Shown piece after piece: positions 45,641 to 51,576 of a DNA stretch of 64,000 bases. Both the position numbers and the translations under genes were made by a program. The stretch is from contig NZ_CP076443.1 in assembly GCF_018866345.1 (NCBI RefSeq), forward strand, positions 953,501 through 1,017,500. Direction: 5' to 3'. A model generated the notes under the pieces. It worked only from the letters and a program-made list of their open reading frames with translations. It was not told where the DNA came from and made no database searches. How positions within the stretch are numbered: the first letter of the stretch is position 1; every line of letters begins with the position of its first letter. The DNA comes from Gemella sp. zg-570. Lineage in GTDB: Bacteria > Bacillota > Bacilli > Staphylococcales > Gemellaceae.

Positions 45641-46439
45641 AGATTTAATTACATATAATAATGAACTTAGAAACAAACTTTCAGAAGAAAACAATAAAAA
45701 ATACGAGGAACTATTAATTAAAATAAGATTTATAGGATTTTTTAAAAACCAAGAGAAATTAGAAGAAACTCTGTTAGAAATTTTACAAGATTTAATCGAA
45801 GCACAAAAAAACGGAAAACATTTTGAAGATATTTTTGGTAATGATATAGATTTAATTGCTAAAAATATAATAGAAAATTCTTCACAAGATAGTTTTAGCA
45901 GAAAATTTAAGAATATAGTAGAAATAATAATGATGTTTTTTCTACCATCTTTTTTTATAAATTTAGTCGGAAAAGAAGATTTTGATTTAGTAACTTACGC
46001 CATATCTGGAATTTTTATTTTAATAATTATATTAGCCAGCCTATATTTAGTAACAAGTAATTTTTATAAAAAAAATAAAATTCTAGTATTAATGATATTA
46101 TCTATTCTAATATTTTTAGCCTTATTAGCTGCACCTTTACTCATAAAATATGATATTATCAATTTAGGAATATCTTATCATATAAAAGTTACACCAACTA
46201 TATTAATAAGTTCTTATTTGGCATCAATACTAGCCATAATATATGCTGGAATATCTTTTAATGAAATTATCCTTACTATTATTCCTACTATATTTGCTGT
46301 CATCTCCATACTAAGTAAAAATAATTTGAACCACCTAGTAGAAAATAAAAATCTATTTATATTTTCTATAATATTAATTATTATATCTTTCTTACTAACT
46401 ATATTATTAAGCAAAAAATTTTTAAAAACAAAAAAATAA
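45630..46439 (+). CDS. Membrane protein with cytoplasmic HAAS-type domain (DUF1129/DUF1700-like)
   Basis: 269 residues. An N-terminal helical domain (about 1-90; 'LEETLLEILQDLIEAQKNGK' and 'FEDIFGNDIDLIAKNIIE') resembles the domain often encoded beside PadR regulators. About six membrane helices follow (95-265). No catalytic motif is seen. Such PadR-linked proteins are thought to sense or regulate membrane processes, but the function is unknown. Confidence 0.75.
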   Translation: MKTKDLITYNNELRNKLSEENNKKYEELLIKIRFIGFFKNQEKLEETLLEILQDLIEAQKNGKHFEDIFGNDIDLIAKNIIENSSQDSFSRKFKNIVEIIMMFFLPSFFINLVGKEDFDLVTYAISGIFILIIILASLYLVTSNFYKKNKILVLMILSILIFLALLAAPLLIKYDIINLGISYHIKVTPTILISSYLASILAIIYAGISFNEIILTIIPTIFAVISILSKNNLNHLVENKNLFIFSIILIIISFLLTILLSKKFLKTKK

Positions 46440-46470
46440 AAGCCCTTGTAAAAAATAAGGGCTTTTATTT
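46434..46470. terminator. Bidirectional terminator between the PadR pair and gldA
   Basis: Fourteen-base arms AAATAAAAGCCCTT and AAGGGCTTTTATTT with T-rich flanks. It overlaps both converging stop codons. Confidence 0.9.
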
Positions 46471-47551
46471 AAAATTCTTTGACAATTTCTTCTAATCTTC
46501 TCATAGCTTGCACAACTTTTTCTGGGCTACAATCATCTATTGCTAGCCTAAAAGTTTCCTTTTCACTAGCAGCAAAATCTGCAATTTTATCTATTTTTTC
46601 CTCAACATTTTCAACTATATTAGATGAAGCTAAATTGTAGGCTAAATTATTTTCTTTGTAAAATGGAATTAACCTTCTTACTTCATCTTCATTACCTTCT
46701 GCAACAAGCTGAACTAAAATGCCATAAGAAACTTTTACACCATGTAAAACTGGATGAGTTTCTGCTACAAAGCTCATGCCATTATGAACTGCATGAGCTC
46801 CTGCCATTCTACCATAGTGTACAGCAAAGCAACCCACAGCCCCAGAAACTGCAAAAACAGTGTCCACGCAATGCTTAAATTCTTCTGTAACCTCTTTTTT
46901 AGCAAGTGATTCTAGGGCAATTTCCCCATCTTTTAATAAAACATCTCTTGTGATTTTTGCAGCTTCCAAGCCCATTCTTACCATAGGGTCATTAAATTTA
47001 TTGGCACGTTCTACAAGAACACGAGCTTCATACCATTTTGCTAGGGTATCTCCAATACCTGCAACAAAATATTCTTTTGGAGATTCCACAAGTAAATCTA
47101 AATCTACAATACAAGCATAAGCTGTTCTTTTAGTGTAATCAATGGTTTTAAATTTATGATCTGGATGATACACTACCGCAACAGGTGCATAAGGAGCACA
47201 AGTAGCTATAACTGTTGGCACTGTTATATATTCAACATCTAATCTATCTGCAACTCCTTTTGCAGTATCTAAAACTCTTCCACCACCTACTGCAATTATT
47301 AAGTCTGTATCCGCAGCTGCCAATCCTGCTAGTCTGTCCATATCTTCGTGAGAAGCTGACCCATCGTATTTTAATTCTTGAAACTTTCTTATCCCTTTAT
47401 AGAATTTATCAAAAGCAGCCTTTGATTTTTCTCCAGAAATTAATAAAGGCTTTTTAAATCCTGCAATTCTATTATCTAATTCACCCAAAGCTCCTCTACC
47501 AGAAACATACTGACTAACTCCGGGTCTAGGTACATTAACTAAATTTAACAT
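46469..47551 (-). CDS. GldA-like iron/zinc-dependent dehydrogenase
   Basis: 360 residues. The NAD loop 'LIIAVGGGRVLDTAKGVAD', metal ligands in 'GIGDTLAKWYEA' and the histidine pair region 'HAVHNGMSF...HPVLHGVKVSYG' place it in the glycerol dehydrogenase group of iron-containing dehydrogenases. True glycerol activity is not assured, since several GldA-like relatives use other substrates. It marks the left neighbour of the phage-like element. Confidence 0.85.
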   Translation of the reverse strand: MLNLVNVPRPGVSQYVSGRGALGELDNRIAGFKKPLLISGEKSKAAFDKFYKGIRKFQELKYDGSASHEDMDRLAGLAAADTDLIIAVGGGRVLDTAKGVADRLDVEYITVPTVIATCAPYAPVAVVYHPDHKFKTIDYTKRTAYACIVDLDLLVESPKEYFVAGIGDTLAKWYEARVLVERANKFNDPMVRMGLEAAKITRDVLLKDGEIALESLAKKEVTEEFKHCVDTVFAVSGAVGCFAVHYGRMAGAHAVHNGMSFVAETHPVLHGVKVSYGILVQLVAEGNEDEVRRLIPFYKENNLAYNLASSNIVENVEEKIDKIADFAASEKETFRLAIDDCSPEKVVQAMRRLEEIVKEF

Positions 47552-47661
47552 ATAAAACTACTCCTTACTAATAATATAACGCTTTCTAATATGATATCAT
47601 TTTTTTTATAAAAATTCAATATATAAAATAAAATTTTTAAAAATAAATTATCTTAGTATAA

Positions 47662-47943
47662 CTATGATTTGCTTCTTGAAATTCTAATTTGTTCATTTGT
47701 TACCCTCTCTTGATTTAAATAACTTTCATATAGCTGGCTGTTCTCTTGTCTAAACTGCCGAGAATTAAACACATAAGACACACTAGACGGAATATAAGAT
47801 ATACTCGCCCCCTTTGTAAGGTACTTGTCTATACCCTCCTTTTTCATCTCCTGCATTAAGTCCTCTTTTATCCTTGCTATATCCTCCGTTACTTCCTTAA
47901 CTAATTTTTCTTTTGCTTCAAGTTCTCTAAGTAGTTTTTCCAT
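47662..47943 (-). CDS. Small phage-type protein of unknown function
   Basis: 93 residues. The first 40 are highly charged and probably coiled coil ('LRELEAKEKLVKEVTEDI'); the rest is hydrophilic and ends 'RVTNEQIRISRSKS'. It overlaps the ERF gene by 43 bases, in the tight style of phage early genes. I do not recognise the family. Its position beside a single-strand annealing protein suggests a recombination or replication accessory (inference). Confidence 0.6.
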   Translation of the reverse strand: MEKLLRELEAKEKLVKEVTEDIARIKEDLMQEMKKEGIDKYLTKGASISYIPSSVSYVFNSRQFRQENSQLYESYLNQERVTNEQIRISRSKS

Positions 47944-48467
47944 AAAGTCGCCAGCACCTCCCCACTAACATCATTTAACGTTTCATAACCATTAGCCTTT
48001 AACCACTTCGTAACTTGGACAGGGTCAACATTATCATTAATATTTTTTATTATCTCTTCCTTATCTTTTGCCGTATTTGCATCCTTTAAAGCCTGCCTTG
48101 CCTTTCTCTCCTCCTGGTTCTTAGCGTCTATTATATCATTTTCTGCTATCTCTAAGGCGTTCATATACAAGTACCTTTTAGCATAAGTAATAGTCGCCCC
48201 TATATCCTGCATCTTTGCCCCCTCTAACTTCTGTATAGGGCTTGTAAATTGCACCTTCTCGTCCGTCTCATTATCTTTTATAGTCAGCTTGGCCACTTCC
48301 TTATACAAGTCAAAGTGGCTATATAAATCTAAACTTTCAAAAATTTCATTTACCCTTGGTAAAAAATCTTGCAGTTCAAAATACTTAAACTTTTGAAATG
48401 GATTAAGCCCACTTTTCTTTAATTGCTTTTCTTGTAATAACACCCTTGCTTTTTGTAATTTTTTCAC
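47901..48467 (-). CDS. ERF-superfamily single-strand annealing recombinase
   Basis: 188 residues with a GTG start at 48467 behind GGAGG. The ERF core is clear: 'KLQKARVLLQEKQLKKSGLN', 'KYFELQDFLPRVNEIFESL', 'VQFTSPIQKLEGAKMQDIGA' and 'ITYAKRYLYMNALEIAENDI'. A charged C-terminal region follows. ERF proteins anneal single strands during phage replication and recombination. No partner exonuclease or SSB is present. Confidence 0.88.
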   Translation of the reverse strand: MKKLQKARVLLQEKQLKKSGLNPFQKFKYFELQDFLPRVNEIFESLDLYSHFDLYKEVAKLTIKDNETDEKVQFTSPIQKLEGAKMQDIGATITYAKRYLYMNALEIAENDIIDAKNQEERKARQALKDANTAKDKEEIIKNINDNVDPVQVTKWLKANGYETLNDVSGEVLATLWKNYLENLKQKKN

Positions 48468-48479
48468 CGTCTTTACCTC

Positions 48480-48656
48480 CTACTTTCTCCAACCTTCGTT
48501 GTTTACTCCTTCCCACCAGTCTATATTATCCCAAATAAGGGCTATTATCTCGGTTACCTTCTTTTCTGGTAGCCTCTTGCCCAAATTGTATTTTTGCCTA
48601 TTAAGTAGTCTTATTATTTCCCTTTGCTCGTTTAATTCATCTGTTAGTTGTCGCAT
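48480..48656 (-). CDS. Small phage-type protein, 58 residues
   Basis: The leftward frame from ATG 48656 to TAG 48480-48482 reads 'MRQLTDELNEQREIIRLLNR', then 'LPEKKVTEIIALIWDNIDWW' and ends 'NNEGWRK'. The first half is probably a coiled coil. It overlaps the next upstream gene by 13 bases and lies 12 bases before ERF, so the spacing fits a real operon gene. The family is not recognised. Confidence 0.6.
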   Translation of the reverse strand: MRQLTDELNEQREIIRLLNRQKYNLGKRLPEKKVTEIIALIWDNIDWWEGVNNEGWRK

Positions 48657-48847
48657 TTTTTATTTTTCCTTTTTTTGTATATTTCACTAATTGCTCTTAG
48701 CGTTCTATTTATTGCCTTGTCCCAGTCTATACCTAATTTTATTTTTGTTTTCTTTTCTAGTATTTTTAATTCGTATATGTAATGGTGCATTTCTGCCAGG
48801 TCTTCTTTTTTGTTCCTGTCTATTTTTTCTTGTATTGTTTCTTTCAT
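48644..48847 (-). CDS. Small charged helical protein, 67 residues
   Basis: Almost entirely helical and charged ('ETIQEKIDRNKKEDLAEMHH', 'RAISEIYKKRKNKKCDN'). GGGGGAAG stands before the ATG. Its 5' end faces a rightward promoter at 48849-48877. The function is unknown; it is part of the phage-type early cluster. Confidence 0.6.
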   Translation of the reverse strand: MKETIQEKIDRNKKEDLAEMHHYIYELKILEKKTKIKLGIDWDKAINRTLRAISEIYKKRKNKKCDN

Positions 48848-48848
48848 C

Positions 48849-48926
48849 TTGACTTCCCCCTCTTTTTATGCTATCATCTACCTATATATTTAGGTTTGCT
48901 AGTAACTTATGTTGCTAGCTTTTTTA
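48849..48926 (+). ncRNA. Putative small RNA with its own promoter and terminator
   Basis: On the + strand TTGACT (48849-48854) and TATCAT (48872-48877) are 17 bases apart. From about 48884 the transcript would hold hairpin ACCTA/TAGGT (48880-48895) and then a terminator GCTAGTAAC-TTAT-GTTGCTAGC (48898-48919, one G-U pair) with six T residues. The product of about 45 nt is antisense to the spacer between two leftward phage genes and contains no open frame. Confidence 0.5.
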
Positions 48927-49253
48927 TTTGCCTAAACTCCTATTTACTTGACGGTAAGAAGCATTTATATATTCTATGACTTCCCCCATATACACAGCTA
49001 AACGTACTTTATTATACGTACTTACACCGTGGATTGTTAAAACCGCATGTATAAAATATTTCTTGGGTATTCTATCAAATTGTACCCTATCCGTTGAAAA
49101 ATCACGCCGTAAGCCCAAAAGCTTTATCCTTGCCCTTACCTCTTCCTTGCTGGTTTTAAAATGTTTTGCTAAGTCCCTAACTATAAAATGAGGTTGCAAT
49201 TTATACAGATCTACATCCTCTTTCATTTCCCATTTCTTGCTTACTTCTCCCAT
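48924..49253 (-). CDS. Phage-type DNA-binding-like protein, 109 residues
   Basis: The N-terminal half contains a plausible helix-turn-helix ('HFIVRDLAKHFKTSKEEVRA'); the C-terminal half is basic and ends 'YINASYRQVNRSLGK'. I do not recognise the family. It has an AAAGGA upstream and is preceded by a 238-base structured spacer. It may be an early regulator or replication accessory of the element (inference). Confidence 0.6.
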   Translation of the reverse strand: MGEVSKKWEMKEDVDLYKLQPHFIVRDLAKHFKTSKEEVRARIKLLGLRRDFSTDRVQFDRIPKKYFIHAVLTIHGVSTYNKVRLAVYMGEVIEYINASYRQVNRSLGK

Positions 49254-49491
49254 CTTGCCTTTTCCTTTTTTCTTCTAAATCTTTTTTATTGACCAAGTTT
49301 TTACTGATAGCGTAAACTTGTATATTTTTTTCAGTCGACTTTACATTAAACAAAGTAATTTTAGCTAGATGAAATTTTAATGTAAATATAGGTGCCGTGA
49401 AAAATTTATTGAGGAGGCACGCCTGCTGTACTTGCTAAGCCTTCTTTTATCTACTAGCAACAGATAACAAGCTAAAAGTACCGAACCCCCT
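49254..49491. other. Structured non-coding spacer
   Basis: Contains an 11-base inverted repeat TTTACATTAAA / TTTAATGTAAA (49340-49350 and 49376-49386), an AAGTTT/AAACTT pair and a GC-richer stretch with GTACTT/AAGTAC arms. It could be the leader of the leftward mRNA or a small RNA. No frame is visible. Confidence 0.4.
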
Positions 49492-49695
49492 TTAATAAAA
49501 AGGGCTTATGAATTTTTGATTACCTTTATTAACTTTCTTTTTCACAGGCTTCTTTTCGTCTAAATCTCTAAAATCAAAAAACATTGTTAGTACTAAGCCC
49601 CCCAGTATGTACATTAGTGTTCTGAAAGGGTTTAAGCCTTCTTCTACTCCTACAGCTAGAAAAACACCTATTATAAAGCCCCTTACACCTTGCAT
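49492..49695 (-). CDS. Small membrane protein, 67 residues
   Basis: From the ATG at 49695 (GGGGGG stretch upstream) a first hydrophobic segment ('GVRGFIIGVFLAVGVEEGLN'), then a second ('LMYILGGLVLTMFFDF'), and a basic tail 'KKPVKKKVNKG'. The layout is holin-like, but no family is recognised. It lies one base after the stop of an XRE regulator and closes cassette D of the peptide array. Confidence 0.6.
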   Translation of the reverse strand: MQGVRGFIIGVFLAVGVEEGLNPFRTLMYILGGLVLTMFFDFRDLDEKKPVKKKVNKGNQKFISPFY

Positions 49696-49696
49696 T

Positions 49697-49891
49697 TTAC
49701 AGCCCCCCTTCAAATTCTATTTCATCTATGCTTACTCCGTAAACCTGGCTAATCTTTTTTAACCTGTAAAGCCTAACGCTCCTAGTATTTTTTTCATGAT
49801 TATATAAAGAATTTCTACTAATACCTAAAAGCTTCGCCGCCTGCTGGACGCTAAGCCCCTTACTTTCCCTTAATTCCTTCAAAGTAACCAA
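49697..49891 (-). CDS. XRE-family (Cro-like) regulator, cassette D
   Basis: 64 residues with a TTG start at 49891 behind GGAGGTG. A complete helix-turn-helix is seen: 'LRESKGLSVQQAAKLLGISR', then 'NSLYNHEKNTRSVRLYRLKK'. It matches in length and start context (GGAGGTGxxxATTTTG) the regulator at 50378-50572, so the two are probably related. It presumably controls the nearby small genes. Confidence 0.85.
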   Translation of the reverse strand: MVTLKELRESKGLSVQQAAKLLGISRNSLYNHEKNTRSVRLYRLKKISQVYGVSIDEIEFEGGL

Positions 49892-50006
49892 AATAACACC
49901 TCCTTTAAAACCTAATCACCCTTACTTACCCAACGGAAAATTAAAAAACAAAATATAAAAGCTAATAAAAATTGCATTTTCTAAACCAATATGATATACT
50001 TATATA

Positions 50007-50069
50007 CAAAGGGGATTAGCCCCCTTTGCGATGGTTTTTATGCTTTCTGTTTTTTACAGAAGGCTTTTT
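50007..50069 (+). ncRNA. Antisense RNA to peptide D
   Basis: Promoter TTGCAT (49972-49977), 17-base spacer, TATACT (49995-50000); predicted start about 50007, exactly at hairpin CAAAGGGG/CCCCTTTG (50007-50028). The terminator is GCTTTCTG/CAGAAGGC (50042-50064, one U-G pair) followed by five T residues. The RNA of about 60 nt is complementary to the 3' half of peptide gene D. Confidence 0.55.
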
Positions 50070-50159
50070 ATTATTAGTAGCTGTTATTAAACTAGCAATA
50101 CCGGCAAATAAAACACCTAAGCTAGTCAAAAGCTCTGCTAACTCTTTAAAAGTAATCAT
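50016..50159 (-). CDS. Peptide D: type I toxin-like small membrane peptide
   Basis: 47 residues: a membrane helix ('LLTSLGVLFAGIASLITA') then a strongly basic tail ('KPSVKNRKHKNHRKGG'). This is the layout of TxpA/BsrG-type toxins, although sequence identity was not checked. AAGGAG precedes the ATG. The stop codon lies inside a GGGG/CCCC hairpin, and a convergent promoter starts an antisense RNA there. The promoter (50208-50239) has TTGACA and TAGAAT 20 bases apart, with five GAA repeats in the spacer. Confidence 0.6.
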   Translation of the reverse strand: MITFKELAELLTSLGVLFAGIASLITATNNKKPSVKNRKHKNHRKGG

Positions 50160-50207
50160 ACCTTACTCCTTTTTCAAAAACTCGGATTAACTTAACCCTG
50201 TATAAAT

Positions 50208-50239
50208 ATTCTACCTTCTTCTTCTTCTTCTTTTGTCAA
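50208..50239 (-). promoter_or_regulatory. Promoter D with a GAA repeat in its spacer
   Basis: On the leftward strand TTGACA (50234-50239) and TAGAAT (50208-50213) are separated by 20 bases consisting mainly of five GAA triplets. One unit fewer would give the optimal 17. Confidence 0.6.
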
Positions 50240-50300
50240 GCCTTTTTTACAAAAAAAATAATATTTTTTCATCTTTTTTTATAAAAATAGCCAAAATAAA

Positions 50301-50322
50301 AAAAGGAGCTAATGCTCCTTTT
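50301..50322 (-). terminator. Terminator of cassette C
   Basis: AAAAGGAGC and GCTCCTTTT arms with a TAAT loop; T-rich on the leftward strand. It lies about 55 bases after the XRE stop. Confidence 0.8.
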
Positions 50323-50377
50323 AATTGCGTAAACTATTCATAAATAATAATCAGTAAAAAAATAAACTAAGGCTAAT

Positions 50378-50572
50378 TTATATTTTAAAATCAATATCAG
50401 CATAAGTGATATTAAAAAGTTTTTCTATTTTTTTAATATCTGGTACACTAGGGAAATTAATAGCTCTTTCCCACTTGCTCCAAGTCGCAGCGGATATATT
50501 CAAACGCCCAGCCACTTCATCTTGCGACAAATTAAACTTAACCCTTAGCATCTTTAACGTTAATTTTTCCAA
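50378..50572 (-). CDS. XRE-family regulator, cassette C
   Basis: 64 residues from TTG at 50572 (GGGAGGTG eight bases upstream); an in-frame start at 50596 would overlap this site. The helix-turn-helix is textbook: 'LRVKFNLSQDEVAGRLNISA' then 'ATWSKWERAINFPSVPDIKK'. The 35-base gap from the preceding membrane peptide suggests one transcript with peptide C. It is likely the cassette's own regulator. Confidence 0.87.
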   Translation of the reverse strand: MEKLTLKMLRVKFNLSQDEVAGRLNISAATWSKWERAINFPSVPDIKKIEKLFNITYADIDFKI

Positions 50573-50606
50573 AATCTTCACCTCCCTTAAGTTCAAATAT
50601 ATATAG

Positions 50607-50699
50607 CTATACTAACAGTTTATAAAAAGCGTATATAGTAACACATAAAATAAGTATTTTTACAATTACACCACCAATATTTAAAAATAAATCTTTCAT
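50607..50699 (-). CDS. One-helix membrane peptide, cassette C
   Basis: 30 residues ('MKDLFLNIGGVIVKILILCV' then 'TIYAFYKLLV'), nearly all one membrane helix. The ribosome binding site GAGGG is too close to the ATG to be ideal. The case for a real gene rests on its repeated position: similar peptides precede the HTH genes of cassettes A and B. Confidence 0.5.
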   Translation of the reverse strand: MKDLFLNIGGVIVKILILCVTIYAFYKLLV

Positions 50700-50739
50700 C
50701 CCTCTTGTTCTAAACTTAAAAAAATGTTATAATTCAATT

Positions 50740-50874
50740 ATTAGGGGCTTTCGCCCCTATATAATTATTTTAATAATGTTTGTATTATCCACTTAATCAA
50801 ACTAGCTAAAGTTCTAAGTGATAATACCAACAAAACCAACTTGTCGATGAAGTCTTTGATTTCGTCGATTTTTT
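50740..50874 (+). ncRNA. Antisense RNA to peptide C
   Basis: Promoter TTGTTC (50705-50710), 17-base spacer, TATAAT (50728-50733); predicted start about 50740, at hairpin TAGGGGC-TTTC-GCCCCTA (50742-50759). The terminator is TCGATGAA/TTCGTCGA (50844-50868, one U-G pair) followed by six T residues, inside the 5' part of peptide gene C. The RNA of about 135 nt covers almost the whole peptide gene. Confidence 0.65.
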
Positions 50875-50890
50875 CATCTCACTTTTTCAA
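50765..50890 (-). pseudogene. Peptide C: toxin-like amphipathic peptide with an in-frame UGA
   Basis: From TTG at 50890 (GGAGGG eight bases upstream) the frame runs 41 codons to TAA at 50765-50767, but codon 4 is TGA (50879-50881). Beyond it the frame reads 'DEKIDEIKDFIDKLVLLVLS' and then 'LASLIKWIIQTLLK', amphipathic and ending in a Lys, like peptide B. A consensus promoter TTGACA-17-TATAAT (50924-50952) drives it. It is most simply an inactivated toxin whose antisense RNA and flanking genes remain. Confidence 0.55.
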
Positions 50891-50923
50891 GCCTTTAACC
50901 CTCCTTTCTAACTTGATAATAAT

Positions 50924-50952
50924 ATTATACAATATTATATTGTTCTTGTCAA
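50924..50952 (-). promoter_or_regulatory. Promoter of cassette C
   Basis: Perfect TTGACA (50947-50952) and TATAAT (50924-50929) with a 17-base spacer on the leftward strand. It is divergent from the cassette A promoter 85 bases away. Confidence 0.85.
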
Positions 50953-51036
50953 TACTTTTTTCTCTTTTTTAATACTTTTTCTCTTTTTCTATACACTTTA
51001 TTTATGTAAAATATTAAAAAAATCACAAAAAAACAC

Positions 51037-51065
51037 TTGACAAAATCTATCTTATGATATATAAT
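51037..51065 (+). promoter_or_regulatory. Promoter of cassette A
   Basis: Perfect TTGACA (51037-51042) and TATAAT (51060-51065) with a 17-base spacer. A leader of about 45 bases ends in AAAGGAG before the peptide A start. Confidence 0.85.
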
Positions 51066-51116
51066 ATAAACATAAAGTTAATTAACAACTTTAAATAAAA
51101 AAGAAAGGAGAACAAA

Positions 51117-51212
51117 ATGGCAAACAAAAAAAGCTTAAAAATAAAAGAAATAAAATTCACAATACACCTTTTATTTATTAAGCTAACAATAACTATAGTT
51201 GGGGATAAATAA
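51117..51212 (+). CDS. Peptide A: small basic hydrophobic peptide
   Basis: 31 residues: a lysine-rich start ('MANKKSLKIKEIKF') then a hydrophobic stretch ('LLFIKLTITIV'). A strong promoter and AAAGGAG support expression. The stop codon lies in the loop of a long hairpin (AACTATAG...CTATAGTT with GGGGAT/ATCCCC, 51191-51225). A convergent promoter and terminator predict an antisense RNA over the gene. Type I toxin-like by architecture; no known family is recognised. Confidence 0.6.
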   Translation: MANKKSLKIKEIKFTIHLLFIKLTITIVGDK

Positions 51213-51222
51213 TCCCCCTATA
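51126..51222 (-). ncRNA. Antisense RNA to peptide A
   Basis: On the leftward strand -10 TATAAT (51229-51234) with a weak -35 TATACT (51252-51257) at 17 bases; start about 51222 at the hairpin. It ends at arms 51168-51184 and 51132-51147 (about 16 pairs, one bulge) followed by seven T residues, within the first codons of peptide A. The -10 context ATGTTATAAT is the same as in antisense C. Confidence 0.6.
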
Positions 51223-51244
51223 GTTGCCATTATAACATAAAAAA

Positions 51245-51373
51245 ATGAAAAAGTATAGATTATTTAACAAAAATATAACTATTGAACTTAAAAAAACTAC
51301 TAGAAAAGAAAAAATAGAATTTATAGTAGCTATAATTATTACAGGACTAATAATATACTACTTAACGAGGTAA
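51245..51373 (+). CDS. One-helix membrane peptide, cassette A
   Basis: 42 residues: a basic N-terminal half ('LKKTTRKEKIEF') then a membrane helix ('IVAIIITGLIIYYLTR'). The ribosome binding site is poor. It ends three bases before the HTH gene, whose Shine-Dalgarno-like GAGG lies within it. The same peptide-HTH order occurs in cassettes B and C. Confidence 0.55.
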   Translation: MKKYRLFNKNITIELKKTTRKEKIEFIVAIIITGLIIYYLTR

Positions 51374-51376
51374 AAA

Positions 51377-51565
51377 ATGAAAAAAGAAATAGAAGAATTA
51401 CTAAATGGACAAATAACAGCCTATAAAATTTCAAAAGATACAGGAATACCTAACAACAACATATATGCCTTCATGTCTGGAAAAAGAAAAATAGACAACA
51501 TGACGCTAGCCACAGCAGAAAAACTATACAACTACTACAAACAAACAAAAAAAGGGAGCAAATAA
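51377..51565 (+). CDS. Small HTH protein, cassette A
   Basis: 62 residues: 'IEELLNGQITAYKISKDTGI' then 'NNNIYAFMSGKRKIDNMTLA' and 'TAEKLYNYYKQTKK', a compact helix-turn-helix of a type common in Gram-positive mobile elements. Its paralogue in cassette B (53053-53241) shares the LLNGxITAYKI and IxNMTLxTAEKLYxYY stretches. It is probably the autoregulator of the cassette (inference). Confidence 0.75.
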   Translation: MKKEIEELLNGQITAYKISKDTGIPNNNIYAFMSGKRKIDNMTLATAEKLYNYYKQTKKGSK

Positions 51566-51573
51566 GCTCCCTT
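51547..51573 (-). terminator. Shared terminator of the HTH A gene and the endolysin gene
   Basis: AGGGAGC and GCTCCCT arms (51553-51559 and 51566-51572). The leftward transcript continues into seven T residues, so it ends the endolysin mRNA best. The HTH A stop lies in the loop. Confidence 0.85.
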
Positions 51574-51576
51574 AAA

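Noticed and set aside
48782-48979. Rightward Cys/Phe-rich frame over the small RNA candidate
   Set aside because: Its start has no ribosome binding site and it is opposite charged leftward phage genes; a short RNA explains the promoter and terminator better.
50879-50947. A 23-codon frame (ATG at 50877) as the real product of cassette C
   Set aside because: Its ATG is over 20 bases from the GGAGGG site and the encoded peptide lacks a membrane segment; the TTG frame matches the other cassettes.
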